A stretch of 64,000 bases of DNA from an uncultured Collinsella sp. (lineage in GTDB: Bacteria > Actinomycetota > Coriobacteriia > Coriobacteriales > Coriobacteriaceae), in assembly GCA_958435945.1 (NCBI GenBank), contig CAUBIC010000002.1:1-64000 (forward strand), in the 5' to 3' direction. How positions within the stretch are numbered: position 1 is the stretch's first letter; every line of letters begins with the position of its first letter. Position numbers and translations under genes: made by a program. The notes beneath the pieces are model-generated. The model did no database searches and was not told the DNA's origin. It saw only the letters and a program-made list of their open reading frames with translations. Below are positions 1-8,382 of this stretch, piece after piece.

Positions 1-919
1 CCATCTGATCGTAAAGGTCGGTGTGGTTGGCGCCGGGGATAATGAGCAATTCCTTGTTGTCCCCGGTCAGCTTGCTGTACGCGGTTTCGCTGAAATAGCG
101 GGAGTGCGCCTTCTCGCCATGCACCAGCAACACAGCAGAGCGGATTTCGCTGCTATATTGCAAAATCGGCATATTCAAAAATGACAGCGAAGACGTCGCA
201 TTCCAGCCACCGTTGGAGTTCAGGCTGCGGGGATGATAGCCTCGCGGAGTTTTGTAGTAGGCGTAATAGTCCGCTACAAACTGCGGCGCATCCTCCGGTA
301 GCGGATCGACCACGCCGCCCGCCAGCGCATAGCTGCCGTTTTTATAGTCCTCGGTACGCTGCTCATTCAGCGCTTTCCGCTTTTCAAAGCGCGCCTGCTC
401 GGAATCCTCGGCGTCAAAATAGCCGTTTGCGGTCACGCGGGTCATATCGTACATGGTCATAGCCGCGGTAGCCTTGATACGGGTGTCGATGGCCGCCGCA
501 TTGACTGCCATGCCGCCCCAACCGCAGATGCCGATGATGCCGATACGCTCCGGGTCAACGCTTTCCTGCACAGAGAGGAAATCCACCGCTGCGCAGAAGT
601 CCTCGGTGTTGATGTCCGGCGATGCTACATAGCGGGGCGTGCCGCCGCTCTCGCCGGTATAGGACGGGTCAAAGGCAATTGCGAAAAAGCCCAGCTCTGC
701 CATTTTCTGCGCGTACAGACCGGAGGACTGCTCCTTCACCGCGCCAAACGGGCCGCTGACGGCAATGGCAGGCAGCTTGCCTTCCGCGTTCTTAGGCACG
801 TACACGTCGGCAGCCAATGTGATGCCGTATCGGTTGTGGAAGGTCGCCTTGTTGTGCTCAACCTTGTCGTTTTTGGGGAACGCCTTGTCCCATTCCTGCG
901 TCAGTTTCAACTGCTCCAT
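1..919 (-). CDS. alpha/beta hydrolase with Cys nucleophile elbow (partial, C-terminus off the left edge)
   Basis: My own translation gives an open frame of 306 codons that leaves the window before a stop. The start ATG at 917-919 lies 2 nt after the stop of the upstream cupin gene, so the two genes are probably co-transcribed. An alpha/beta-hydrolase fold is suggested by the central GICGWGG nucleophile elbow, which has Cys rather than Ser, as in dienelactone-hydrolase-like enzymes. A late GANHTDLYDQM segment supplies a likely catalytic His. Substrate is unknown. The pairing with a carboxymuconolactone-decarboxylase/cupin protein and a MerR regulator suggests detoxification of a small reactive compound, which is inference. 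Confidence 0.75.
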   Translation of the reverse strand, partial: MEQLKLTQEWDKAFPKNDKVEHNKATFHNRYGITLAADVYVPKNAEGKLPAIAVSGPFGAVKEQSSGLYAQKMAELGFFAIAFDPSYTGESGGTPRYVASPDINTEDFCAAVDFLSVQESVDPERIGIIGICGWGGMAVNAAAIDTRIKATAAMTMYDMTRVTANGYFDAEDSEQARFEKRKALNEQRTEDYKNGSYALAGGVVDPLPEDAPQFVADYYAYYKTPRGYHPRSLNSNGGWNATSSLSFLNMPILQYSSEIRSAVLLVHGEKAHSRYFSETAYSKLTGDNKELLIIPGANHTDLYDQM

Positions 920-921
920 AC

Positions 922-1686
922 CTAAGCCTCCTTGTCGGTCGCTTTAAGGTATTGCTCGTCGTCCACGGGCTCCAACCACTCGTTGGAGGCCTCCTCGCCC
1001 GGAACCTCCACCGCGAGATGGGAAAACCAGCTGTCGGGCGCCGCACCGTGCCAGTGCTTTACGCCTGCGGGAATATTTACTACATCGCCGGGGCACAGCT
1101 CCTGTGCCGGTTTGCCCCATTCCTGGTAAAACCCTCGGCCAGCCACGCAGACGAGAATCTGCCCGCCGCCGCTTTTGGCGTGATGGGTATGCCAGTTGTT
1201 GCGGCAGCCGGGCTCAAACGTCACGTTGTAAACGCCGACTTGCTCGGTGGAAAGGGGTGAGAGGTAGCTTTGACCGATAAAGTACTTCGCAAATGCGTCG
1301 TTGGGGGCACCGATGGGAAAGGCCATCTCGTTTTGATGCTTGGTTCTTGCGTCGGCGGCATCGCTATCCGCCCAGACCTCCTTCGCCATGCGAAAGGCCG
1401 CCCATGCCTTGGGCCAGCCTGCGTAAAACGCCGCGTGCGTAAGGATTTCCGCTATCTCCGCCCTGGTCACGCCGTTGTTCTTTGCGGACATCAGATGATA
1501 TTGGAACGAAGAGTCCGTCAGCCCCTGTGCCATCAAGGCAACCACCGTCACCACGCTGCGGTCTCGAAGGGAAAGCCTGTCTTCTCGGCTCCACACCTCG
1601 CCGAACAGCACATCGTCATTGAGCTGTGCGAATTTGGGAGCAAAGTCCCCCAGGGCATCTCTGCCCGCTGTCTGTTTGATTGCCAT
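922..1686 (-). CDS. carboxymuconolactone decarboxylase-cupin fusion protein
   Basis: This 254-residue protein has two domains. Residues about 20-110 match the AhpD/carboxymuconolactone decarboxylase fold (conserved EIAEILTHAAFYAGWPKAW). Residues about 150-235 are a cupin barrel with metal-type ligands in NNWHTHHAKSGGG and a second-motif His in PAGVKHWHGA. The AhpD-type CxxC pair is absent, so peroxidase activity is unlikely. A strong AGGAGG ribosome site precedes the ATG. The gene is first in a likely two-gene operon with the hydrolase and lies downstream of a MerR-type promoter. The substrate cannot be told from sequence. Confidence 0.85.
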   Translation of the reverse strand: MAIKQTAGRDALGDFAPKFAQLNDDVLFGEVWSREDRLSLRDRSVVTVVALMAQGLTDSSFQYHLMSAKNNGVTRAEIAEILTHAAFYAGWPKAWAAFRMAKEVWADSDAADARTKHQNEMAFPIGAPNDAFAKYFIGQSYLSPLSTEQVGVYNVTFEPGCRNNWHTHHAKSGGGQILVCVAGRGFYQEWGKPAQELCPGDVVNIPAGVKHWHGAAPDSWFSHLAVEVPGEEASNEWLEPVDDEQYLKATDKEA

Positions 1687-1848
1687 GATCGATTTCCTCC
1701 TGTCGATGGTTTTGAGTGCAAAACTGCTTCCGTCCAGCTAAGCCGCGCCTAGACTCCTGTGCCCATTCGTCGCGCCTGCTCAAGAGCGGGGTGACCGGCG
1801 ATTACGGAACACCCCTTGCGCTCCCAATTTATATTGACGAGAATGAAG

Positions 1849-1877
1849 GTAATACCTAAAGCTGACTTTAGGTCAAG
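1849..1877 (-). promoter_or_regulatory. MerR-type promoter and operator for the cupin/hydrolase operon
   Basis: A perfect inverted repeat, ACCTAAAG-CTGA-CTTTAGGT (1854-1873), sits between a minus-strand -35 TTGACC (1872-1877) and a -10-like TATTAC (1849-1854). Placement of a dyad between -35 and -10 is the hallmark of MerR-family activation. The promoter points at the cupin/hydrolase pair, away from the divergent merR gene at 1908. Confidence 0.7.
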
Positions 1878-1907
1878 GAGTAAATTCGAGATTTGTCCGG
1901 AGGGGCC

Positions 1908-2348
1908 ATGTACACAATCGGACAGGTAGCGGAGATGTTCGGTCTGCCCGTTTCCACGCTGCGGTATTACGACAAGCAGGGGCTGTTCCCGGGATTGGAG
2001 CGGGCGTCGGGCATTCGCCGATTCGGCGATACAGAACTCGAGGCGCTTCGGGTCATCGAATGCTTAAAGAAGGCTGGGATGGAGATTAAGGACATCCGAC
2101 TGTTCATGGAATGGTGTGCGGAGGGCCCATCGACATATCCCAAGCGCAAGGCCATGTTCGAGGAGCGGAAGGCCCACATGGAGTCGGAGATCGCGAAGAT
2201 GAACCGCGCGCTAGACATGTTGAAGTTCAAATGCTGGTACTACGAGCAGGCGATCCAAGATGGAAACGAGGATAGAGTGAAGGCGTTGATTCCCGACAAT
2301 TTGCCGGAAGAAATCAAAGATACCTACGATAACGCCCACACTCAATAA
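1908..2348 (+). CDS. MerR family transcriptional regulator
   Basis: The 146-residue protein begins MYTIGQVAEMFG, the usual MerR winged-helix start, followed by STLRYYDKQGLFPG and a long C-terminal coiled coil (residues about 75-115). The ATG at 1908 was chosen over an in-frame TTG at 1893 because GGAGGGG lies just upstream of it. There is no cysteine cluster typical of metal sensors, so an organic or electrophile signal is likelier. It is divergent from the cupin/hydrolase operon and probably controls it through the dyad at 1854-1873. Confidence 0.88.
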   Translation: MYTIGQVAEMFGLPVSTLRYYDKQGLFPGLERASGIRRFGDTELEALRVIECLKKAGMEIKDIRLFMEWCAEGPSTYPKRKAMFEERKAHMESEIAKMNRALDMLKFKCWYYEQAIQDGNEDRVKALIPDNLPEEIKDTYDNAHTQ

Positions 2349-2401
2349 TGCCGCCCGATGCTCAAGGGGCTTTGGCAAGGAGTCGTTTTAGGCAGACATG
2401 C

Positions 2402-2436
2402 AAAAAGAAAGCCTCCGAACTAGAAGGTTCGGAGGC
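2402..2436 (-). terminator. rho-independent terminator of the lysR gene
   Basis: A 10-bp perfect stem (GCCTCCGAAC, 2411-2420, with its complement at 2427-2436) is followed on the minus strand by a U-rich tract (2402-2410). The converging merR transcript may also stop here, but its downstream tract is weaker. Confidence 0.75.
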
Positions 2437-2579
2437 TGTTATTCCCGTTATTTCGCTGATGGCTTTGCTCTATGGAGACGCCGAAACAGCATCAGGCGGT
2501 ACTCGACGGTATCAAAACGCGAGTTCAGAAGCCAGTTCCCGTTATTCCCATAGGCATAAGCGCATCTGTTCGCGATTGC

Positions 2580-3479
2580 CTATCGATGCTCTGCCTCGAG
2601 CACGGCAGACACCGCATCGAGGAACTCCCGCACATGGTCTGCGGGGTGCGACGAATGAAGTAGCCCGTAAGACACGAGACAGTCCCAATCGGTAGGGACG
2701 GTTTTGAGCATGGGGTGGACGTTGGCCCACAACGGCAGCGTCGCAAGCGCGAGGTCCTCGTTCGCGCCGCGATTGAACACCTCCGCCCGATATTGCGGGA
2801 AGTCTACGAGCGCGATTTGAGGATGATGCAAGAGTATCTCGTCGCGCACGCGGTCGATTTCGGCGTTCCAGCCCCGGCGTATAAGCATAAGACTGTGATT
2901 GTGGAGGTCGTCGAATGTGACGATGTCGCGTTTGGCGAGTTCGTTGTCGACGGGAACGGCGCACCAGAGCGGCTCGCGCGAAAGCTCGAGGCCCAGGCAC
3001 CCGCGCTCTTTAAGAAAGGCATCGTCGAAAATCCCCGCCACGATATCCATGTCTTGCCCGAGGTTCGCCAAACCGCGCGGCACCGAGGGTGTGTTTTCAA
3101 ACGTGACCACCTGAAGGCTCATGCCAGGGCAACGTTCCTTCACCTTCGGCCACAGCTTCGTGAGCGGCGTGCTGGGCGTCATGAGCGACACTCCCACGCG
3201 GATGATGCGCTTCTCTCCACGCTCGGCGACGCGGGCGCGTGCGATTGATTCTTGAGAGTACTGCACGATATGGCGGGCGTCGGCGAGCAGCGACCTGCCT
3301 GCTCGCGTAAGCGAAAGCCCCTGATGCGATCGGTGGAACAGCGTAAGGCCTAGCCGCGACTCCAGCAGGTTCATCTGCTTGATGACGGCCGTGGGCGTGA
3401 TGAAGGACTCTTGTGCCGCTTTGGAGAAGCTGCCCGCCTCCGCCACGCGGATGAAAGTGTCAAGCTGTGGGTTGTACAT
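2580..3479 (-). CDS. LysR family transcriptional regulator
   Basis: The 299-residue protein has an N-terminal winged helix (YNPQLDTFIRVAEAGSFSKA, then SFITPTAVIKQMNLLE) and a LysR substrate-binding domain from about residue 90. ATG 3479 is preferred over a GTG 15 nt upstream because AGGAGG lies 4 nt before it. It is divergent from the aldo/keto reductase at 3609, and the 129-bp gap contains an imperfect dyad (about 3508-3527), so regulation of the reductase cluster is likely. The inducer is unknown. Confidence 0.88.
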   Translation of the reverse strand: MYNPQLDTFIRVAEAGSFSKAAQESFITPTAVIKQMNLLESRLGLTLFHRSHQGLSLTRAGRSLLADARHIVQYSQESIARARVAERGEKRIIRVGVSLMTPSTPLTKLWPKVKERCPGMSLQVVTFENTPSVPRGLANLGQDMDIVAGIFDDAFLKERGCLGLELSREPLWCAVPVDNELAKRDIVTFDDLHNHSLMLIRRGWNAEIDRVRDEILLHHPQIALVDFPQYRAEVFNRGANEDLALATLPLWANVHPMLKTVPTDWDCLVSYGLLHSSHPADHVREFLDAVSAVLEAEHR

Positions 3480-3608
3480 CGATCCTCCTGTCACGCATTA
3501 TGTGCCGTATATACCCCATGGTTATATCCATCATTCCAACGTGAACTTCTCGCACGTCAGTAAACGCCGTAGCCTTGTATTCGAAAAGTCACCATTAAGG
3601 AGGAGACC

Positions 3609-4457
3609 ATGGAGTATCTGAAGCTCAACAACGACGTAGAGATGCCCATCGAAGGTTTGGGCACCTTCCTCATGACCCCGACCGAGGCCGAGGCGGCCGC
3701 AACCACCGCGCTCACGACTGGCTACGAGCACATCGACACCGCCAACGCCTACATGAACGAGCGCGCCGTGGGCCGTGCCATCGCCAAAAGCGGCATCGCA
3801 CGCGACAAGATCCTCGTCTCCACCAAGCTCTGGCCGAGCGTCTACGACGCGGGCATGCCGGCGGTGGACGCCATGCTCCAGCGCCTGGGGCTCGACTACG
3901 TCGACATGCTCATCCTGCACCAGCCGGTAGGCGACTACCTGGCCGCGTGGCGCACGATGGAGGAGGCGTACCGCGCGGGCAAGGTGCGCGCCCTCGGCCT
4001 CTCCAACTTTCCGCAAGACAAGATCGCCGAGGTCATCGAGGTCGCCGACATCATGCCGCAGCTCGTGACCGTTGAGTGCCACCCCTACCACGCCCAGCGC
4101 GACCTGCGCGCCTACCTCGCGCCGTACGGCACGGTGATCGAGGCGTGGTACCCGCTCGGCCACGGCGACAAAGGTCTTCTGGAGGAGCCCGTCTTCGTCG
4201 CTCTCGCCGAGAAGTACGGCAAGACCCCGGCCCAGGTGATCCTGCGCTGGCACGTGCAGATGGGCACCTCCATCATCCCCGGCTCCAAGAACCCCGCCCA
4301 CATCGCCGACAACGCGAACATCTTCGACTTCTCCCTCACCGAAGACGAGATGGCCGAGATTGCCAAGCTCGACGGGACCATGACCTACTACACCGCCACT
4401 GAGGAAGCACTCGCGGGCTACCTGGCCATACGCCCCGATTTCGACGCGCAGGAGTAG
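3609..4457 (+). CDS. aldo/keto reductase
   Basis: The 282-residue protein is a full-length single-domain (beta/alpha)8 NADPH-dependent reductase. The catalytic tetrad is visible as D43 and Y48 (HIDTANAY), K73 (STKLW) and H104 (LILHQP). The C-terminal NADPH-binding signature IIPGSKNPAHIADN is present. AAGGAGG precedes the ATG. It resembles 2,5-diketo-gluconate/methylglyoxal-type reductases, but the aldehyde substrate cannot be assigned. It is divergent from lysR and followed by a flavodoxin remnant and a second reductase. Confidence 0.9.
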   Translation: MEYLKLNNDVEMPIEGLGTFLMTPTEAEAAATTALTTGYEHIDTANAYMNERAVGRAIAKSGIARDKILVSTKLWPSVYDAGMPAVDAMLQRLGLDYVDMLILHQPVGDYLAAWRTMEEAYRAGKVRALGLSNFPQDKIAEVIEVADIMPQLVTVECHPYHAQRDLRAYLAPYGTVIEAWYPLGHGDKGLLEEPVFVALAEKYGKTPAQVILRWHVQMGTSIIPGSKNPAHIADNANIFDFSLTEDEMAEIAKLDGTMTYYTATEEALAGYLAIRPDFDAQE

Positions 4458-4471
4458 CGCTCAGACGATAA

Positions 4472-4663
4472 CGGACCAACCAAGCCGCCGCCGAGGACCA
4501 GTCGGCTGTCGAGGACGAGCCCGCCGCAGTGCCCGCTGCAGACGGTAACGTCCTCGTGGCCTACTACTCGGCACAGGGCCACACCGCTGTCGTAGCTCAG
4601 GCCATCGCCGACGAGCTCGGCGCCGATCTCTTTGAGGTGACGCCTAGAACCCGCGGGTTATAG
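4472..4663 (+). pseudogene. flavodoxin N-terminal remnant
   Basis: A start-less open frame between stops reads, after an Ala/Pro/Glu-rich linker, NVLVAYYSAQGHTAVVAQAI and then ADELGADLFEVTP, which is the FMN phosphate-binding loop and first helix of a flavodoxin. It ends in an early stop, TPRTRGL*, about 110 residues short of a normal flavodoxin. No ribosome site or start is visible. It lies between two aldo/keto reductases, suggesting the cluster once held a flavodoxin-type quinone or aldehyde reduction partner. Confidence 0.75.
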
Positions 4664-4768
4664 CCCCGTGCGCACCCCAGCGTTATAGAACCCTCACCAA
4701 CGGAAACTTCCGCCGGCGCGGCGCCCCTCGTATGGTGGATACGTCAAGTTGCGAGAAAGGAAGGCACC

Positions 4769-5620
4769 ATGGGCTACATCACCTTGAACAACGGCGTCAG
4801 GATGCCGCAGCTCGGCTTCGGCGTGTATCAGATCCCGGACGCCGCGGAATGTCAGCGCGCCGTGGAGGACGCGCTCTCGGTCGGCTACCGGCTGCTCGAC
4901 ACGGCCGCGAGCTACGGCAACGAAGAGGCGGTCGGGGCCGCCATTCGTGCGAGCGGCCTGCCGCGCGACGAGGTGTTCGTGACGACCAAGCTGTGGATGT
5001 CGGATGTGAGCTACGAGGGGGCCAAGCGCGGCTTCGACGCGTCGCTCAAGCGGCTGGGGCTCGACTACGTCGACCTCTACCTCATCCATCAGCCGTTCGG
5101 CGACGTCTTCGGCGCGTGGCGCGCCATGGAGGAGCTCTACGAGCAGGGCGTTATCCGCGCCATAGGCACAGCTAACTTCTACCCCGATCACCTCGCAAAC
5201 CTCATCTCGTTCAACCGCATCGCCCCCGCCGTGAACCAAGTCGAGTGCAACGTGTTCTTCCAGCAGCGCGAGGCGCAGGAGTACATGGCCGGCAAGGAGG
5301 TGGCCATGGAGGGCTGGGCGCCCTTTGCGGAGGGCAGAAACGACCTCTTCCGCAACGAGGTCCTCGCTCGCATCGGCGAGGCACACGGCAAGACGGTCGC
5401 CCAGGTCGTGTTGCGCTGGCTGCTGCAGCGCGGTGTGGTCTGTATCCCTAAGAGCACGCACCGCGATCGCATGGAACAAAACTTCGACGTCTTCGACTTC
5501 GCGCTGGGCGACGACGAGATGGTCGCCATCGCCGCGCTCGACACCGGTCGCAGCGCGTTCTTCGACCACCACGACCCCGCCACCATCGAATGGATGTCCG
5601 GGCTCGTGCGCAACGTGTAG
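4769..5620 (+). CDS. aldo/keto reductase (second copy)
   Basis: This 283-residue reductase has the tetrad D44, Y49 (LLDTAASYGN), K74 (VTTKLW) and H107 (YLIHQP), and the cofactor-binding CIPKSTHRDRMEQN near the C-terminus. AAAGGAAG precedes the ATG. It is a paralogue of the gene at 3609 and lies 44 nt before an iron alcohol dehydrogenase, with which it probably forms an operon for aldehyde and ketone reduction. Substrate unknown. Confidence 0.9.
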   Translation: MGYITLNNGVRMPQLGFGVYQIPDAAECQRAVEDALSVGYRLLDTAASYGNEEAVGAAIRASGLPRDEVFVTTKLWMSDVSYEGAKRGFDASLKRLGLDYVDLYLIHQPFGDVFGAWRAMEELYEQGVIRAIGTANFYPDHLANLISFNRIAPAVNQVECNVFFQQREAQEYMAGKEVAMEGWAPFAEGRNDLFRNEVLARIGEAHGKTVAQVVLRWLLQRGVVCIPKSTHRDRMEQNFDVFDFALGDDEMVAIAALDTGRSAFFDHHDPATIEWMSGLVRNV

Positions 5621-5664
5621 ACGAGCGGTCAGGCCGCACTGATAACTTACTAGGAGGAATTGCC

Positions 5665-6828
5665 ATGAACTCATTCACGTACGACTACCCGGTCAGGAAC
5701 TACTTCGGCGAGGGTGCCATGGACCAGGCACTCGACGCCGAGATGGGTGCCATGGGCAAGACAGTGATGCTCGCCTACGGCGGAGGTTCGGTCAAGCGAG
5801 CCGGCGTCTACGGCCACGTGGTCGATAAGCTCACGAGCGCGGGCAAGCGCGTGGTGGACTTCGGCGGCATCATGCCCAATCCGACCTACGAGAAGTGCCA
5901 GGAAGGCGCCGCGCTCGCACGCGAGGAGCAGGTCGACTTCATTCTCTCCGTCGGCGGCGGGTCGGTCTTCGACTGCTGCAAGGTGGTCTCCGCGCAGGCG
6001 ATGCTTGACGAGGACATCGAGACGTTCGAGCACGCCGACGGCAAGATGCCGAGCTCGTTCATCCCCATGGGATGCATCGTTACGCTCTCCGGCACGGGCG
6101 CCGAGCAGAACAACGGCGCCGTCATCACCAACGAGGAGACGCACGTGAAGGGCGCCTATCTGGGGGCGATGCCCATGTGGGCGGCGCTCGACCCGGCGCT
6201 CACGCTCACCGTACCGCATGCGCAGTTCATGAGCGGCGCGTTCGACACGCTCTCGCACTGCATGGAGAGCTATTTCGGAAGCCCGCGCGGACGCAACGTC
6301 ACCGACGACATCAACCTCGCCATCCAGCGTAACGTCATCCGCAACATGCGCGTCATCGCGGACGACGACCAGAACCTCGATGCCCGAAGCGAGCTCGTCT
6401 ATGACTCCGCCATGGCCGAGAACGGCGTGCTCAAGATCGGCAAGTCAACGGACTTCCAGGCGCACATGATCCAGCACCAGTACGGCGCGTACACCCACAC
6501 CAACCACGGAATGGGCCTCGCGGTCATCCACCCTGCGCTCTACCGCCACCTGGCCCCCGAGGCGCCCGCGCAGTTCGCCCGCTGGGCGCGCGAGGTGTGG
6601 GACGTCGACGCCAAGGGCAAAGACGACCTTACGGTGGCGCTCGAGGGCATCGACCGCCTGCAGACGTTCATCGGCGAGATGGGGCTTCCCACGAGCTTCG
6701 CCGAGATGGGCTCCGACGCGTCCGACGAGACGCTGCACAAGGTTGCGGACACCTGCGTGCTCACCGGCGGCTGCGCCAAGAAACTGGAGCGCAGCGAGGT
6801 GTTTCAGATTCTGACCGAGTGCCTCTAG
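5665..6828 (+). CDS. iron-containing alcohol dehydrogenase (BDH/YqhD type)
   Basis: The 387-residue protein begins MNSFTYDYPVRNYFGEGAMD, typical of NADPH-dependent butanol dehydrogenase/YqhD enzymes, and contains the dinucleotide segment SVGGGSVFDCCK. Metal ligands are visible in GAFDTLSHCMESYF and HTNHGMGLAVIHPA. ATG 5665 is preceded by TAGGAGGAAT. It follows the aldo/keto reductase closely and probably reduces aldehydes to alcohols to recycle NADPH. Confidence 0.9.
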   Translation: MNSFTYDYPVRNYFGEGAMDQALDAEMGAMGKTVMLAYGGGSVKRAGVYGHVVDKLTSAGKRVVDFGGIMPNPTYEKCQEGAALAREEQVDFILSVGGGSVFDCCKVVSAQAMLDEDIETFEHADGKMPSSFIPMGCIVTLSGTGAEQNNGAVITNEETHVKGAYLGAMPMWAALDPALTLTVPHAQFMSGAFDTLSHCMESYFGSPRGRNVTDDINLAIQRNVIRNMRVIADDDQNLDARSELVYDSAMAENGVLKIGKSTDFQAHMIQHQYGAYTHTNHGMGLAVIHPALYRHLAPEAPAQFARWAREVWDVDAKGKDDLTVALEGIDRLQTFIGEMGLPTSFAEMGSDASDETLHKVADTCVLTGGCAKKLERSEVFQILTECL

Positions 6829-6835
6829 ATCGGCG

Positions 6836-7368
6836 GTGGGTGATCCGCCCGCGCCGAAGGAAACCGTACGACTCCGAGATGTCATCGTAATCGTAGGACC
6901 CGGCGAGCCCGCCGCGCCTGATGAATCCGTCGAAGTCGTCGTCGACGGCCCCCTGCTCGTCAAAGTAGAAGCGGTATTCGCCGAAGCTGAAGGGGAGGAT
7001 GTGTACCTCCCCGTGGCGCCCTGTGAACAGGGTCGCCAGGTCCGAACTCAGGAGGAACGCGTTCGATCCCGTGAGGTAGATATCCCATCCGCCACGCGCG
7101 TGAATGCTGTTAATTGCTTTCTCGAACCCCTCACACAGCTGCACCTCGTCGATGAAGAGACGGTTGCGGGCGCCCTCTTTGTGCCGCTCTATGATTTCGC
7201 GATGCAGCGCTGGTACTCGAGCAGTAGCTCGTTGTCGAGGTCCAGCAGATCGATGTAGACGTTGTTGGAGGATGAGTCCTTCCGAGCAACGGAGGTGGAG
7301 AACGCCTTCATGAGCTCGGACTTGCTGGAGCGGCGCATCCCCGTGATCACCTTGATGTCCCAGGTGCC
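6836..7368 (-). pseudogene. broken AAA ATPase (DUF4143-type)
   Basis: Two frames together encode parts of an AAA_14/DUF4143 ATPase. The first reads TWDIKVITGMRRSSKSELMK, a Walker A in which the usual SGKS is SSKS, and ends at a premature TAG. A one-base shift continues with ALHREIIERHKEGARNRLFI, DEVQ (Walker B) and YLTGSNAFLLSSDLATLF. Similarity stops after SYDYDDISESYGFLR, so the DUF4143 half is missing. It has no start of its own: its frame continues directly from the stop of the upstream gene at 7369. Deletion at both ends plus a frameshift make it non-functional. Confidence 0.75.
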
Positions 7369-7818
7369 CTACTTCTCGCCCTCCAGCAGCCCCACGATGC
7401 GGTCGATGTCGACGGCAAAGCGAGGCCTTCCCTCGCGCTCGTAGCGGTCGAGGTATGCCTGGCACTCGGAGACAATGCGCTTGGTGTTGCCGTCGATGAT
7501 GCGCTGGAGCGTCTCGTAGTAGGCCGAGCCCTCGGTCCTGAAGCGGCGCTGGTAGGCCTTGGTTATGGGGAACATCTTGATGTAGTGGATGCCGTGGCGG
7601 CAGCCGGGGCGCGTCGTGGGGCGGGGTGGCAACGCAAAGTACTGGTCTTTGGGCACGTTAGGGGCGATGTTGGAACGCAGCGGCACGGCGAAGTCCCTGC
7701 GCTTCCCGCGGAAACGCAGCCTCACCACCACGATGCAGGGGCGATTGTGCTTAAGCATGAGCTCGCGGTCGCCATCGACGAGGTCGAAGAAGTCCTGGGA
7801 GATGGATACGATCTTCAT
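7369..7818 (-). CDS. putative ToxN/AbiQ-like toxin
   Basis: This 149-residue basic protein begins MKIVSISQDFFDLV. It has RPCIVVVRLRFRGKRRDFAV followed by PLRSN, and later HGIHYIKMFPI, an arrangement like the ToxN/AbiQ endoribonuclease family (nucleotide-binding K-x-aromatic-A-P-L loop and a late MxPI segment). I recognise this by motif order only and the match is moderate. Its leader has two stable hairpins (7844-7867 and 7873-7912) but not the tandem repeats of a classical type III antitoxin RNA. It sits beside a decayed ATPase in an accessory region. Confidence 0.5.
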   Translation of the reverse strand: MKIVSISQDFFDLVDGDRELMLKHNRPCIVVVRLRFRGKRRDFAVPLRSNIAPNVPKDQYFALPPRPTTRPGCRHGIHYIKMFPITKAYQRRFRTEGSAYYETLQRIIDGNTKRIVSECQAYLDRYEREGRPRFAVDIDRIVGLLEGEK

Positions 7819-8143
7819 CGGTTACGCTCCCTTCATACGAAGCGGGGCCCGCATCGCTGCAGGCCCCTACAGGTGGGCGATATTCTACGCCTTGCGGCAC
7901 CCCGTCGCCCACGGAGGTTAAACGTACACGTAAGCCGTACTCTGAAAGCCGCGGCTTCCGGCAAGTAGTTTATACCACGAAAGGTCGCTTTCGATGCGCC
8001 TAGCTCGCAAAATAACACTCGCCGGGCCGTCACCCCTGATCGTTACCCTCCAATCTTCATTGAAGTCAGCAGGTCAATTCATATAGTCATGGGGGTTTAT
8101 CCTGAAGGAAATCAAATTTATACCCCCATAACTAAGGAATTTT
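7819..8143 (-). other. structured leader upstream of the ToxN-like gene
   Basis: No gene is seen here. Two hairpins lie in the predicted leader of the gene starting at 7818: GGGGCC/GGCCCC (7844-7849 with 7862-7867) and GTGGGCGA/TCGCCCAC (7873-7880 with 7905-7912). They could be an antitoxin RNA if the toxin call is right. No tandem repeat was found. From about 8040 the sequence becomes AT-richer. Confidence 0.3.
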
Positions 8144-8212
8144 CTATTCCCACTCAATGACTAGAGCCCTGGTGTAATTGGCTGGATCACCGTTCCGGGA
8201 ACCGGTATCGAC
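8144..8212 (-). pseudogene. C-terminal gene remnant ending IEWE
   Basis: A 22-codon minus-strand fragment reads VDTGSRNGDPANYTRALVIEWE then stop, and is open only back to a TAG at 8213-8215. It looks like the tail of a lost gene. A second fragment ending ADLVIEWE lies at 10417-10503. The rest of the 8213-8382 gap shows no gene, only the AT-rich upstream region of the methyltransferase. Confidence 0.35.
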
Positions 8213-8382
8213 CTACCTGTCCGCCAAGCTCCTTCTTCAGCTCCAGCCTAGTATCTGACTCGCGCCGTTATAAGCGAAAACCGAAGAGATGCGTCTTAGC
8301 CAAGAGAATAAGGTTAGCCTTATCTTACTGCATGATTCCTGTGTTATAGTTAGATGGCTCTAACTGTTTGGGGGCGACAGCC

